NCBI GenBank assembly: GCA_963931435.1
Contig: OZ007012.1
Location: forward strand, 1,860,001-1,924,000
Length of the DNA: 64,000 nt
Source of the DNA: Coprousia sp963931435
Lineage (GTDB): Bacteria; Actinomycetota; Coriobacteriia; Coriobacteriales; Coriobacteriaceae
Reading direction: 5' to 3'
Part shown: positions 47,732-56,549 of the stretch, piece after piece
How the letters are laid out: each line of letters begins with the position of its first letter
Position numbering within the stretch: the stretch's first letter is position 1
The notes under the pieces: generated by a model
What the model was told of the DNA's origin: nothing
Databases searched by the model: none
What the model saw: only the letters and a program-made list of their open reading frames with translations
Made by a program: the position numbers and the translations under genes

Positions 47732-49069
47732 ATGCGCTGTCCCGGCTGCGGTACAGAGGTGCCTCAAGGGAGCCGTTTCTGCCCGGTGTGCGGAACGGCG
47801 CCATCCCCCGCACCCGAGCGGCCCGAAGCCGGGCGCATCGCCTTCGAGCGGGGCGACACCGCCGAGCTACCGGTCATCAACCTGCCCGAGGACGTGCTCC
47901 ATCAGGGACCGCTGCGCACCCACATCTCCGAGAGCCGCGCCAAGAGCCGTCGGCACATGCCGCTGTTCCTGCTCGTCCTCATGAGCCTGCTGTTCGCGGT
48001 GACCGTGGCCGCGCTCATCGTCGCCACCTACGTCTTCTTCGAGCAAGTGGTGGCGCCCTTCCTGCAGCAGCGCGCCGCCGAGCTCGTCCAGATTCAGGAG
48101 GAGAGCGTCGAGCGCGAGGAGCCCGCGGACGGCGCGGCTGCCTACGTGGCGCCCTACGTCGCACCCGCGGCTCCCTCGGCCGCGGCCTCCGCTCCGGACG
48201 GCACCGCGCCCTCCAACCCGGCGGCCCCTGCCCCGGCACCAGTCGCCCTCGAGGACGACCCGGCCCACCAGGCCATCTTCAACGACATCCTGACCGCGTT
48301 CCACGACTCACAGGCGCTCGGCTGGGCCAACGCCCTGCAATCCGACCTCTCCGACCTGCGCTCACTGGGCGTCATCGTCGTCACGCAGGAGGAGTACAAC
48401 GTCGGCATCACCTACAGCCAGCTCATGGGCGGTACCGTGAGCTACGCCTACGCCGATCTCAGCGGCGACGGCGAGCTGGACCTCGTGATCGCCGCCGTGC
48501 AGGACGACGGCACCTACCAGCTCATCGCCCTCTACGCCAGCGACAGCGCCGATCCCGCCCAGGCGGTCGCCACCTCGCTCATGAACGGGGCCACCGCCAC
48601 GCGCGCGAGCTGGCGCGTCCGCGACGACCTCGCCATCGAGTGGGGCGGGGCGGACAGCGCCTGGTCGTACACCAGCAAGGTCTACGCACTGGAGCATGGC
48701 GCGCTCGTCGAGACGGAGTCGTTCGGCTACGACGACTACGGCTACTGGCGCGAGGACGCCGCCGGCGAGCGCTCCTACATCACGCTTGAAGAATACCAGG
48801 AGCTCACCACCACGCCCTCCGCCGACCTGGCGTGGCGTCCGCTCGAGGACTTCGTGGAGGTCGAACCGGAAGAGGATGACAACGGCACCGAGGCTGACCC
48901 ATCAGATGAACCGTCCGGGACGGACCAGGAGGAGAGCGGCGGCACCGGCGCCGAAGCCCCAGGCGGACAGAACGGCGAAGAGCGCGTGGGCACCATCGAG
49001 AGCAAGAACTCAGACGGGCAGAGCAGTGGAAAGCGTGAGGGCGGCGCCGACATACCCATCGAAGGGTGA
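47732..49069 (+). CDS. Zinc-ribbon single-pass membrane protein 4
   Basis: 445 residues, ATG behind GAGAGGGG. Ribbon CPGCGTEVPQGSRFCPVCG, a linker with AELPVINLPEDVLHQGP, then helix MPLFLLVLMSLLFAVTVAAL (76-102). The outside domain (IFNDILTAFHDSQALGWANA; SYAYADLSGDGELDLVIAAV) aligns throughout with the preceding paralogue, including the Asp-rich loop. An acidic C-terminal tail (EPEEDDNGTEADPSDEPSGT) is unique to it. Own promoter with an inverted repeat. Confidence 0.85.
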   Translation: MRCPGCGTEVPQGSRFCPVCGTAPSPAPERPEAGRIAFERGDTAELPVINLPEDVLHQGPLRTHISESRAKSRRHMPLFLLVLMSLLFAVTVAALIVATYVFFEQVVAPFLQQRAAELVQIQEESVEREEPADGAAAYVAPYVAPAAPSAAASAPDGTAPSNPAAPAPAPVALEDDPAHQAIFNDILTAFHDSQALGWANALQSDLSDLRSLGVIVVTQEEYNVGITYSQLMGGTVSYAYADLSGDGELDLVIAAVQDDGTYQLIALYASDSADPAQAVATSLMNGATATRASWRVRDDLAIEWGGADSAWSYTSKVYALEHGALVETESFGYDDYGYWREDAAGERSYITLEEYQELTTTPSADLAWRPLEDFVEVEPEEDDNGTEADPSDEPSGTDQEESGGTGAEAPGGQNGEERVGTIESKNSDGQSSGKREGGADIPIEG

Positions 49070-49261
49070 GCTGGAAACTCGCCCAAGGAAATCGATAGCT
49101 CGCCCACCAATGAGCAACCCTGACCGGAAGCCGCTCACGGCGCCTACCCGATACCGCTCGGATCGCACGACCCTTTCGCGCAGGATCGCACGCGGCCGAA
49201 AACCGGCCGAAGCCGCCGGCATGCCTTCCCTTGTTGCCGCGCCGCCGTCTGGCCGCGTGCT

Positions 49262-50125
49262 CTACTCGATGGTGGTGCGCTCGCGCTCGGCGCGGTCGCG
49301 GCGCAGCGTGCGCATGATGTGGTGCGGCACCGCGTGGAACGCGCAGTGCCCGATGATGTGGTTGGCGGCCTCCTTGGCCTCCGGGCACGCGTTGATCATG
49401 GCGTAGGAGTGCTTGAACCGCTCGAGCATGAGGATGTCGTTGCCGCCGTCTCCGTAGACGGCGCACTCGTCCTCGCTGATGCCGTAGTGGTGCGCCAGCC
49501 ACGCCACGCCGGCGCCCTTGTTGGCATGGCGGTCGGAGATCTCGAACATCATGGGGTTAAACGGGGCGTTGACCAGCTTGGCGGCATGCTCGTCCAGATA
49601 GGCCTCCAGCTCGCGGCGCAAGCCCTCATCGGCCACGCGGCAGTTCACCTTGCAGACGTGCTTGCCCATGATGTCGGCCGTGGTCTGGTCGAAGTGCATG
49701 TCGTTGAAGGGCAAGGGCCCGCGCATGCCGCGCATGATGACGCGGCGCACGACGTTGTCGCGCTTGAACCCCGCCTGATGCTGCTCGCGCGTGCCGCGGA
49801 TGAACATGCCGTCCGGCGTTGCGCAGTCGAACGCGATGGTGGGAAACGTCGTGAGCAGGCCCTCGAGCTCGGCCGGATCGATAGGGAACGTCTTGAGCAG
49901 GCGCCCCGTGCGGTCGCGCACGATGGTGCCGTTGGAGCCCAGCATGTCCACGGGCATGCCGTCGAAGCCGTGATCGGAGGTGGACTGCATGGCGCGGCCC
50001 GTGGCGATGGCTATGTGGCACCCGGCGTCGACCACCTCCTGCACGCAGCGCAGGATGGTCTTATCGGTGTTGTGGAACAGATTGAGGAAGGTGCCGTCCA
50101 AATCGCACGCGAACAGCTTGATCAT
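49262..50125 (-). CDS. Cof-type HAD-superfamily phosphatase
   Basis: 287 residues from ATG 50125 behind AAAAGGAGG. Motif I FACDLDGTFLN (nucleophile and acid Asp), motif II in LGSNGTIVRD, a Cof cap domain, the Lys of motif III (about NKGAGVAWLAHHYGI) and motif IV VYGDGGNDILMLERFKHSYA. Family members dephosphorylate small sugar phosphates or cofactors; specificity cannot be read from sequence. Single gene between the ribbon genes and the ZIP transporter. Confidence 0.92.
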   Translation of the reverse strand: MIKLFACDLDGTFLNLFHNTDKTILRCVQEVVDAGCHIAIATGRAMQSTSDHGFDGMPVDMLGSNGTIVRDRTGRLLKTFPIDPAELEGLLTTFPTIAFDCATPDGMFIRGTREQHQAGFKRDNVVRRVIMRGMRGPLPFNDMHFDQTTADIMGKHVCKVNCRVADEGLRRELEAYLDEHAAKLVNAPFNPMMFEISDRHANKGAGVAWLAHHYGISEDECAVYGDGGNDILMLERFKHSYAMINACPEAKEAANHIIGHCAFHAVPHHIMRTLRRDRAERERTTIE

Positions 50126-50215
50126 GCAGGTTGTCCTCCTTTTGACGCATCGGATGCCTGGGGCGGGAGCCGGGCTCGGCATACGCGCGGGCGCGGGCCC
50201 CGCGGGCCGGAGCCG

Positions 50216-51037
50216 CTAGCCCAGAGCCACGTCGAGCACCATCATCACCATGAACCCCGCGATGACGCCCAGGGTGCCCACGTTGGAATGCTCGCCCAGA
50301 TGCGCCTCGGGTATCAGCTCCTCAACCACGACGTAGATCATCGCGCCCGCGGCAAACGCCAGAAGCCAGGGCATGAACGGCGAGATCCAGCTGCTGGCCA
50401 GCACCACAAGGATACCAAAGATGGGTTCGACGATTCCCGAAAGCGAGCCTGCTGCAAAAGCCTTTACACGGCCGAACCCCTCGCGCGCGAGCGGCAGCGA
50501 GATGGCGGCGCCCTCGGGGAAGTTCTGCAGGCCGATGCCGATGGCCAGCGCGAACGCCATGCCCAGGTACGTGTCGCCCGCGGCACCCGCCGTCTGCGCG
50601 GCCATCGCGAAAAGAAGGCCCACGCTCATGCCCTCGGGGATGTTGTGCAGCGTCACGGCCGAGACCAGAAGCGTCGTGCGCTTCCAGCTGGAGGGCAGGC
50701 CCTCGGGCTGCTCCTCCTCAGCATGCAGGTGCGGCAGCAGCGTGTCGAGCGCGATGAGGAACGCCACGCCCAGAAGGAAGCCGCCCGCCGCCGGGATCCA
50801 GCCGATCTGCCCCAGCTCCTCGGCCTGCTCGATGGCCGGGTTGAGCAGCGACCACACGCTCGCCGCGATCATGACGCCGGCGGCGAACCCCAGGAAGATG
50901 TGGTGCGTGAGCTTGCCCTTCTCAGGATCCTTGCTGGTGAACAGCACCACCGCCGAGCCGGCCGTGGTCATGAGCCAGGTGAAGCCGCAACCGAGCGCCG
51001 CCCAGCTGAGCGCTTGGATGGTCTGCGCATCGAGCAT
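50216..51037 (-). CDS. ZIP-family divalent metal transporter
   Basis: 273 residues. Starts ATG GAG ATG; the second ATG (51037) is preferred because AAGGAG is eight bases before it, the first being only three away. Eight helices. The binuclear metal site motifs are present: VTLHNIPEGMSVGLLFAMAA in TM4 and IGLQNFPEGAAISLPLARE in TM5; a His/Glu-rich loop (LLPHLHAEEEQPEG) follows TM3. Likely imports zinc or iron; zinc import would suit the many zinc-ribbon proteins nearby, as speculation. Forms a pair with the YbjN gene upstream. Confidence 0.9.
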   Translation of the reverse strand: MLDAQTIQALSWAALGCGFTWLMTTAGSAVVLFTSKDPEKGKLTHHIFLGFAAGVMIAASVWSLLNPAIEQAEELGQIGWIPAAGGFLLGVAFLIALDTLLPHLHAEEEQPEGLPSSWKRTTLLVSAVTLHNIPEGMSVGLLFAMAAQTAGAAGDTYLGMAFALAIGIGLQNFPEGAAISLPLAREGFGRVKAFAAGSLSGIVEPIFGILVVLASSWISPFMPWLLAFAAGAMIYVVVEELIPEAHLGEHSNVGTLGVIAGFMVMMVLDVALG

Positions 51038-51061
51038 CTCCATCAACTCCTTTTAATGCAG

Positions 51062-51478
51062 CTATCGCAAATACGGTGCGAGACGGGGATAGATCTCGTC
51101 CAGCATGTCGAACATCATGCCCATGCCCGCGATGCCGAACAGCCCCGCCACCTCGGGCACGAGGAATATGTCGGTGGTGCACTGGAGCGCGCCCGCCTCG
51201 TCGAGCGAGAGCTTGAGCCAGCGGTAGGAGCCGTTGAGGGCGTTCAAGGCATCCAGCAGCTCGCCGCGCGTGCCGGGCGCCGCCTCGCCCAGCGCGATCT
51301 CCAGGTGGGCGCCGCGATCGTTGATGCGGAAGATGCAGGTGGTGCGCGGCAGGCTGCGTCCCGTCCAGCCCACGCGCACGGTATCGATGAGGTTGTCGTC
51401 ATCCTCGGGCGTGTCGCTGCGGTACTCGATGCCCGCCGCGCGCATCTCGTGCATGAGCGCCAGGGAGTTATCGTACAC
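51062..51478 (-). CDS. YbjN-domain protein
   Basis: 138 residues from GTG 51478 with AAGGAGG at good spacing; a longer frame upstream lacks a start signal. YbjN/type III secretion chaperone-like fold: TVRVGWTGRSLPRTTCIFRI, HLEIALGEAAPGTRGELLDA, LNALNGSYRWLKLSLDEAG, with a helical end (MFDMLDEIYPRLAPYLR). Function of the family is uncertain. It is 24 bases before the ZIP transporter, so they form one transcript. Confidence 0.8.
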   Translation of the reverse strand: MYDNSLALMHEMRAAGIEYRSDTPEDDDNLIDTVRVGWTGRSLPRTTCIFRINDRGAHLEIALGEAAPGTRGELLDALNALNGSYRWLKLSLDEAGALQCTTDIFLVPEVAGLFGIAGMGMMFDMLDEIYPRLAPYLR

Positions 51479-51663
51479 GGTGGCCTCCTTCGTCGTCGCC
51501 GGCGCGCGTCGGGCGCGCATCCTCTCAGGGTATCGGATTTCCTACCCCTGCACGGGGATTTCCGTAGGCAAGGCCTTCGACATTGCCACCTTTCCACATC
51601 GCACCCTCGTCCGTGTGGATTTACGCCTTTTGCGCCGCCATCAAGAGACGCAAACGTGCCATG

Positions 51664-51801
51664 GGGCGCGTTTTCACCACAATTGAAGGGCGAAACTCAA
51701 AGTAGCCATGAAACAGCCGGGTCTTTTTAGCAGGTCTTTTCTCTCGAATAATGACGCGTCTACTTTCAAGAAACCCGTTCGATTGTGGTGAAAACGCGCC
51801 C
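51664..51801. mobile_element. 138-bp MITE-like palindromic element
   Basis: Ends are a perfect 20-bp inverted repeat, GGGCGCGTTTTCACCACAAT (51664-51683) and its complement (51782-51801), extended imperfectly by TGAAGGG/CCCGTTCG and inside by AAAGTAG/CTACTTT. The centre is AT-rich and codes for nothing convincing. No target duplication is obvious. Lies between ybjN and the DUF4038 gene in an otherwise gene-free 51479-51974. Confidence 0.65.
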
Positions 51802-51889
51802 GAGTGAAAGCAGGTCTCCAAACGGACGGATCCCAGCACATGCCACCCCTGGTTTCCGCCGCCATGAGCTAAAACACCCCCTGACGCGT

Positions 51890-51924
51890 GGACCCCGCCT
51901 CCCGGTACGGGGGGGACGGGGTCC
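51890..51924 (-). terminator. Hairpin after the DUF4038 gene
   Basis: GGACCCCG and CGGGGTCC (51890-51897 and 51917-51924), with CTCCCG/CGGGGG inside. On the minus strand it lies 50 bases after the stop, followed by a weak T-stretch (GTGTTTTAG) a little further on. Confidence 0.45.
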
Positions 51925-51974
51925 TGCTTGCGGTCAAGAAGCCCGAAGAGTCGACGCAGGAGGGGTCGAGCGGG

Positions 51975-53273
51975 CTACTCCGCCGGCTCGAGCACCACGA
52001 GGGCGTCCGCGATGAAGGGGTGCTGGGCCACGCGCGTGGCGCCGCCCTCCACCGTGACCGGCAGGTGCGCGATGCGCTTGCCCTCCAAGTCGATCGCCCG
52101 CGCCGTGTAGCCCGCAAGCTCCACCTTGAGCTTCACCGCCGTCGCGTGCGCCAGGTACACCAGGTAGCGAGGAGCCTCGCCCGGCGTGCGGCCCACGCGG
52201 ATCTCTTCGCGCGCATCGTCCAGCACGTCCTGCGCCGGCTCGATCTCACGGGCGCCGAGCGCGTCGAGCAGGGCGGGCAGCGCGCCGAAATCCCACGCGC
52301 CGGGGAACTGCAGCGCCTCCTGCCAGCGGAAGGGCATGTCGAACCCCTCGCCCAGGACCGAGCCATGGCTCCGCGAGGTCTGCCAGTTCCAGATGCCGTG
52401 CGCCCCGTAGGTGACGCCCGCCGTGGCGCCTGCGAGCAAGCCCGCCCACGCGCTCGCGCGGCACTCCTGCGCGGTGAAGCGATGGTAGACGTTGCGGCTC
52501 GCGCCCATCATCTCGTAGCAGGGCTCGGCGTTGACCATGGGCTTCTTGGGATAGCTGGCGCGGAAGTCCTCCGGCAGCTTCCAGGCCTCGTCCTGCGCGC
52601 CGGCATTGTGCCCGGGCTGGTACATGTAGAAGTCGAGCCGGTCCACGAACTGGGCGGGGATGGTGCGATTGGCACGGTTGATGTGCATGGTGCGCAGGCG
52701 GCTGGGCGCGAGCTCGCACACGGTCGCAAGCGCCGCCTCGTAGTGCGCCAGGCACTCCTCGCCCTTCCAATCGGTGTCGCCCGTCACCACGTAGACGGGA
52801 TCGAACTCGTCGAGTGCCTCGACCACGCGGCGCACGTGGGCGGAGACCTCCTCGAGCGGCATGGTGGTGGCCCCGGTGCGCTCGGCGATGGCCGCCCCCC
52901 AGGTGCCGGGCACGTAGTTGCACCACATGAGCACGAGCGCCGGGCGGATGCCGTGCTCGACGGCCATACGGCACATCTCGCGGGCGCGCTCCCAGTACGC
53001 CTCGTTGGGACGCGACCAATCGAAGACGGTGCCGTCCTCGCTCGCGTACGGGTAGATCCCCAGATCGGGGCGGCAGCGATCCCACTGCGGCAGCGTGTTG
53101 ATCTGCAGCACGTTGATGCCCTGCTCGGCGCGGCGCGCCAGGTAGTAGTCCCAGTCATCGAGGGTGATGCTCGTGAAGGCGCTCCAGCAGGTATCGGCCA
53201 CCCAGAACCAGGGCTTGCCGTCCCGCAGGAAGCCGTCCCCGCGCTCGTTCACCGTCAGCGTTCCCAGTGCCAT
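51975..53273 (-). CDS. Apiosidase-like glycoside hydrolase (DUF4038)
   Basis: 432 residues from ATG 53273 after GGGAGCAACC. TIM-barrel of the DUF4038/apiosidase-like type: DGKPWFWVADTCWSAFTSIT, YYLARRAEQGINVLQINTLP, GIRPALVLMWCNYVPGTWGA, VYVVTGDTDWKGEECLAHYE, KPMVNAEPCYEMMGASRNVY (a likely catalytic Glu), AGATAGVTYGAHGIWNWQTS. A small C-terminal beta domain follows. No signal peptide, so it acts on imported, possibly phosphorylated, glycosides. Downstream of the PTS permease on the same strand. Actual sugar unknown; apiosides are one option. Confidence 0.85.
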   Translation of the reverse strand: MALGTLTVNERGDGFLRDGKPWFWVADTCWSAFTSITLDDWDYYLARRAEQGINVLQINTLPQWDRCRPDLGIYPYASEDGTVFDWSRPNEAYWERAREMCRMAVEHGIRPALVLMWCNYVPGTWGAAIAERTGATTMPLEEVSAHVRRVVEALDEFDPVYVVTGDTDWKGEECLAHYEAALATVCELAPSRLRTMHINRANRTIPAQFVDRLDFYMYQPGHNAGAQDEAWKLPEDFRASYPKKPMVNAEPCYEMMGASRNVYHRFTAQECRASAWAGLLAGATAGVTYGAHGIWNWQTSRSHGSVLGEGFDMPFRWQEALQFPGAWDFGALPALLDALGAREIEPAQDVLDDAREEIRVGRTPGEAPRYLVYLAHATAVKLKVELAGYTARAIDLEGKRIAHLPVTVEGGATRVAQHPFIADALVVLEPAE

Positions 53274-53446
53274 GGTTGCTCCCATCTCGTGATTCTCGAC
53301 AGACGCGGCAGCGCCCGCTTTTCCCGTTGTACCCGGCGCCGTGCCGTAGGCGTGATGTGAAAAGCGACCCCGCCGGCGAAGCCGACAGGGCCGCTCGAGG
53401 GCGCGCCGGCGCTTGGGCCGGTGCCGGACGCACCCGATGAGGGATC

Positions 53447-54901
53447 CTACGCGCCGATGAGCTCGGCCTCGTCCTCCTCGTCCATCTCAGCGAGCTCCTC
53501 CTTGGTGAAGCCGGTGAGGAAGACCACCACGGTGGCGATCACGAAGGAGATGGCCATGCCGGCGATGGCAAGAATCGTGTTCATCTGGCCACCCTGGAGG
53601 TAGTTGGTGAAGACCAGGAAGTTGGACGCGCCGCCGGCCAGGTAATAGGTCACGCCGACGATACCGGAGAACACCGCGCCGATGGCGCCGCCGATGAACA
53701 TGCCGAGCATGGTGCGGCGGAAGCGCAGCAGGATGCCGAAGAGCGCGGGCTCGGTCACGCCGCCGGCGATGGCGGAGATGACGTAGCCGAGGGCGAGGCC
53801 CTTCTCGTCAGGGTTCTTCATGCGCAGGAACGCACCGAAGGCGCAGCCCCACACGGCGGCCATGGCGCAGTTGGTGGACACGAAGACGAACGGGTCGTAG
53901 CCGGCCGCGATGATCTGCACCTGGGCGAGCAGGATGACGGGCATATGCATGCCGGCCACCACGAACAGCTGCCAGAAGGCGCCGAGGATCGCCATGACGA
54001 TGAACACCGCGATGCCGCCCATATCGGCCAGGCCGAAGAGCGCGTTGGCGATGACGTTGCCGATCTCGTTGCCAAGCGGCGCGAGGGCGATGAACGCGAT
54101 CGGGATGGTCACGATCATGGTGCAGAACGGGGTGAACACCGTGGAGAGCACGTCGGGCATGACCTTGCGGAAGAACTTCTCGACGAAGTAGAGCACCGGC
54201 ACCGAAAGGATGATCGGCAGCACGGTCTGCTGGTAGTTGGCCGCGGCGATCTGGAAGCCGTAGACCGAGATGATGCCGCTGCCGCCCTCGGCCGCCGCGC
54301 TCACCACGGAGGGCGCCATGAGCGCGCCGCCGAGCAGCATGCCCAGCACCGGGCTGGCGCCGATCTTCTTGGCGGCCGCATAGCCCAGGTAGATGGGGAT
54401 GAACGTGAACGTCGCCTCATAGAGGGTGGTGTAGAGGAACGTGTAGGTTGGGTCGGTGTCGGAGAGCACGCCGAGCATGGTGGGCCCGAGCACCGCCGCG
54501 ATGGTGCGGAACAGACCGCCGGCCATGAGCAGCGGGATGAGCTGGGTCATGGAACCGGAGAGGTAGTCCAAGATGATGCCCGGGATGGCCTTGAGGGTGA
54601 TCTTCTCCTTGGGCGCGTCGAGGTTCTCCTTGACCTCGGCGCCGCGCGCCACGCCCGAGATGGCGATGAACTCGTCGAGCACCTTCGGCACGTTCTGGCC
54701 GATGATGACCTGGAGCTGGCTGCCCGAGAACTGTGCCCCGAGCACGCCCTTGACCTTCTTGATCTTCTCGATGTCGGCTAGGTTGTTGTCCTTGAGCGTG
54801 AGGCGCAGACGCGTCATGCAGTTGGTAGCGGTCGTGACGTTCGACGCACCGCCCACCAGATCCAAGACGCTCTGGGCTATCTGTTTGTTGTCGACTGCCA
54901 T
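53447..54901 (-). CDS. PTS EIIBC permease, beta-glucoside type
   Basis: 484 residues from ATG 54901 with AGGGAAGGGGACCCC. EIIB domain first: QSVLDLVGGASNVTTATNC with the phospho-accepting Cys28 and TRLRLTLKDNN. EIIC follows with about ten helices and FVSTNCAMAAVWGCAFGAFL, GYVISAIAGGVTEPALFGIL (the conserved glutamate loop). It ends after EIIC: no EIIA is fused or adjacent, so a separate EIIA must serve it. First gene of a minus-strand unit with the DUF4038 hydrolase; an operator with AGTAAACA half-sites lies just upstream. Confidence 0.92.
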   Translation of the reverse strand: MAVDNKQIAQSVLDLVGGASNVTTATNCMTRLRLTLKDNNLADIEKIKKVKGVLGAQFSGSQLQVIIGQNVPKVLDEFIAISGVARGAEVKENLDAPKEKITLKAIPGIILDYLSGSMTQLIPLLMAGGLFRTIAAVLGPTMLGVLSDTDPTYTFLYTTLYEATFTFIPIYLGYAAAKKIGASPVLGMLLGGALMAPSVVSAAAEGGSGIISVYGFQIAAANYQQTVLPIILSVPVLYFVEKFFRKVMPDVLSTVFTPFCTMIVTIPIAFIALAPLGNEIGNVIANALFGLADMGGIAVFIVMAILGAFWQLFVVAGMHMPVILLAQVQIIAAGYDPFVFVSTNCAMAAVWGCAFGAFLRMKNPDEKGLALGYVISAIAGGVTEPALFGILLRFRRTMLGMFIGGAIGAVFSGIVGVTYYLAGGASNFLVFTNYLQGGQMNTILAIAGMAISFVIATVVVFLTGFTKEELAEMDEEDEAELIGA

Positions 54902-54962
54902 GGGGTCCCCTTCCCTTTGCATCGATGCCGCTCCGGCTGCCCAAAAAACGGAGCGGCTCCTT

Positions 54963-54987
54963 TTCAGTAAACACTGTGTTTACTGAA
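54963..54987. promoter_or_regulatory. Operator of the PTS gene
   Basis: Perfect 11-bp arms TTCAGTAAACA and TGTTTACTGAA around CTG. A minus-strand -10 TACAAT (55001-55006) lies just upstream, so the site covers about +7 to +31 of the PTS transcript. Confidence 0.75.
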
Positions 54988-55141
54988 CGTTTACACATTC
55001 ATTGTACAGACTAACCCATCATTTTGCCTTTGCATCCGGTGAACGGTATGAAAACAGGGTTAAACGTTCTACCGCTCCTTCCATTCAAGCACGAAAACGG
55101 TGCGCTCGCCGGATACTGCTAGGAAGCTGCACCTCAGTTTG

Positions 55142-55163
55142 TATACTAAACATGTTTACTTCA
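55142..55163. promoter_or_regulatory. Promoter and second operator, for the hydrolase gene
   Basis: TATACT (55142-55147) is a plus-strand -10. It overlaps TAAACATGTTTA, a perfect 12-bp palindrome flanked by ACT on the left and CT on the right, so it matches the AGTAAACA/TGTTTACT half-sites of the first operator except for one base, but with shorter spacing. Confidence 0.55.
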
Positions 55164-55183
55164 CGAGGAGAAAGGTCGCCGCC

Positions 55184-56536
55184 ATGTCCGATTACGAACC
55201 GCGTTACATCCTCTATACCACGCTGGGCGATTTCGGCCCCTGGATCTCCAAGATCGTCCTGCCCCTGCCCGCCGAGGTGGGCGTGAACGACGTAGCCCCC
55301 GCAACCTTCAACGTGTTCTGCGCGCGCCACGAGCGCTCGGACGGCGCCGTGCTCATGCGCCAGGAGCACGGCGCCGACCACGCCGCCCCCTCACAGGGCT
55401 ACGTGCCGGTGCGCGCTGCCTACCCCTGCACCCCCGCCGGGGCGCCGGCGGCGCGGAGCTCGCATGTGGCGCTCGAGCTTCCCGAGGTGCGCCTCACCAA
55501 GCGCATCGAGGGTGGCGTGCTGGGCTCGCGCTACGTGGAGAACCGGTTCCGCGTGACGCAGACCACCGAGCTCCCGGGCGACCCCGATGCCGTCTCGGGC
55601 CTGGTGTTCGACGTGTGCGGCGCCGACCTCACGCCGGCGCTCGCGCGCTGGCACGAGGCCCGCATGGCCGCTCCCGTGGACGGCATCCAGATGGAATACG
55701 GCTACTTCGAGCCCGATTTCTCGCCCGCGAAGCCCGGTCCCTTCGGTCCGGCGGCGCCCAAGCCCGAGAAGGCCCCGCTCATCATCTACCTGCACGGCGC
55801 CGGCGAGGGCGCGGGAGCCGATCCCGAAACCGCCCGCCAGGGCGGTCCGCGCTGCGCCGAGGGCCCCTCGCGCGCCTGGACCGGCAACCGCGTCACGGCG
55901 CTCTCGCAGGCCAGGATCCAGGGGTACTTCGACGGGCTCGCCTGGGTGCTCGTACCGCAGTGCCCGACGTTTTGGATGGACGACGGCGTCACGCAGATGG
56001 GCCGCTCCAACCGCTCCATCTACGTCCGCGCGCTCAAGGCGCTCATCGACGAGTTCGTCGCCGCGCACGCCGACCGCATCGATACGCACCGCATCGTGGT
56101 GGGCGGCCTGTCCAACGGCGGCTTCATGACGCTGCGCATGTGCCGCGACTACCCCGGCTTCTTCGCGGCGGGGCTGCCCTGCTGCGCGCCCTGGTACGAC
56201 GCCACCGCCGAGGATGTCGCCGAGCTCGCCCGGACGCCGCTGTGGTTCACGCACAGCAAGGGTGACGAGCTGGTGAACGTGCATGAGACGGTGCTGCCGC
56301 TCTACGCCGCGCTCAAGGAGGCGGGCGCAACTGCGCACCTCACCTACTTCGACCATGTCGAGGATCTGACGGGCGCCTACCGCGAGGCTGACGGCACGCC
56401 CAAGAAGACCTTCAACCACGGCGTGTGGATCCATGTGTTCAACGACTTCTGCCGCACCGAGATCGACGGCACCAACGTGATGCTCGACGGCGAGCCGGTC
56501 GGCATGTGGGAGTGGGCGGCGCGGATGCGCGCATAG
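55184..56536 (+). CDS. Alpha/beta-hydrolase (esterase or PHB-depolymerase-like)
   Basis: 450 residues, ATG after GAGGAGAAAGG. The first 190 residues form a beta-rich domain (PRYILYTTLGDFGPWISKIV; VENRFRVTQTTELPG). The hydrolase begins LIIYLHGAGEGAGADPETAR; nucleophile Ser is in VGGLSNGGFMTLRMC (GxSxG), acid in HSKGDELVNVHETVLP, His probably in KTFNHGVWIHVFND. No signal peptide. It probably removes an ester decoration from imported sugars. Divergent from the PTS gene with a matching operator. Confidence 0.85.
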   Translation: MSDYEPRYILYTTLGDFGPWISKIVLPLPAEVGVNDVAPATFNVFCARHERSDGAVLMRQEHGADHAAPSQGYVPVRAAYPCTPAGAPAARSSHVALELPEVRLTKRIEGGVLGSRYVENRFRVTQTTELPGDPDAVSGLVFDVCGADLTPALARWHEARMAAPVDGIQMEYGYFEPDFSPAKPGPFGPAAPKPEKAPLIIYLHGAGEGAGADPETARQGGPRCAEGPSRAWTGNRVTALSQARIQGYFDGLAWVLVPQCPTFWMDDGVTQMGRSNRSIYVRALKALIDEFVAAHADRIDTHRIVVGGLSNGGFMTLRMCRDYPGFFAAGLPCCAPWYDATAEDVAELARTPLWFTHSKGDELVNVHETVLPLYAALKEAGATAHLTYFDHVEDLTGAYREADGTPKKTFNHGVWIHVFNDFCRTEIDGTNVMLDGEPVGMWEWAARMRA

Positions 56537-56549
56537 GCCGGCTCCTCTC

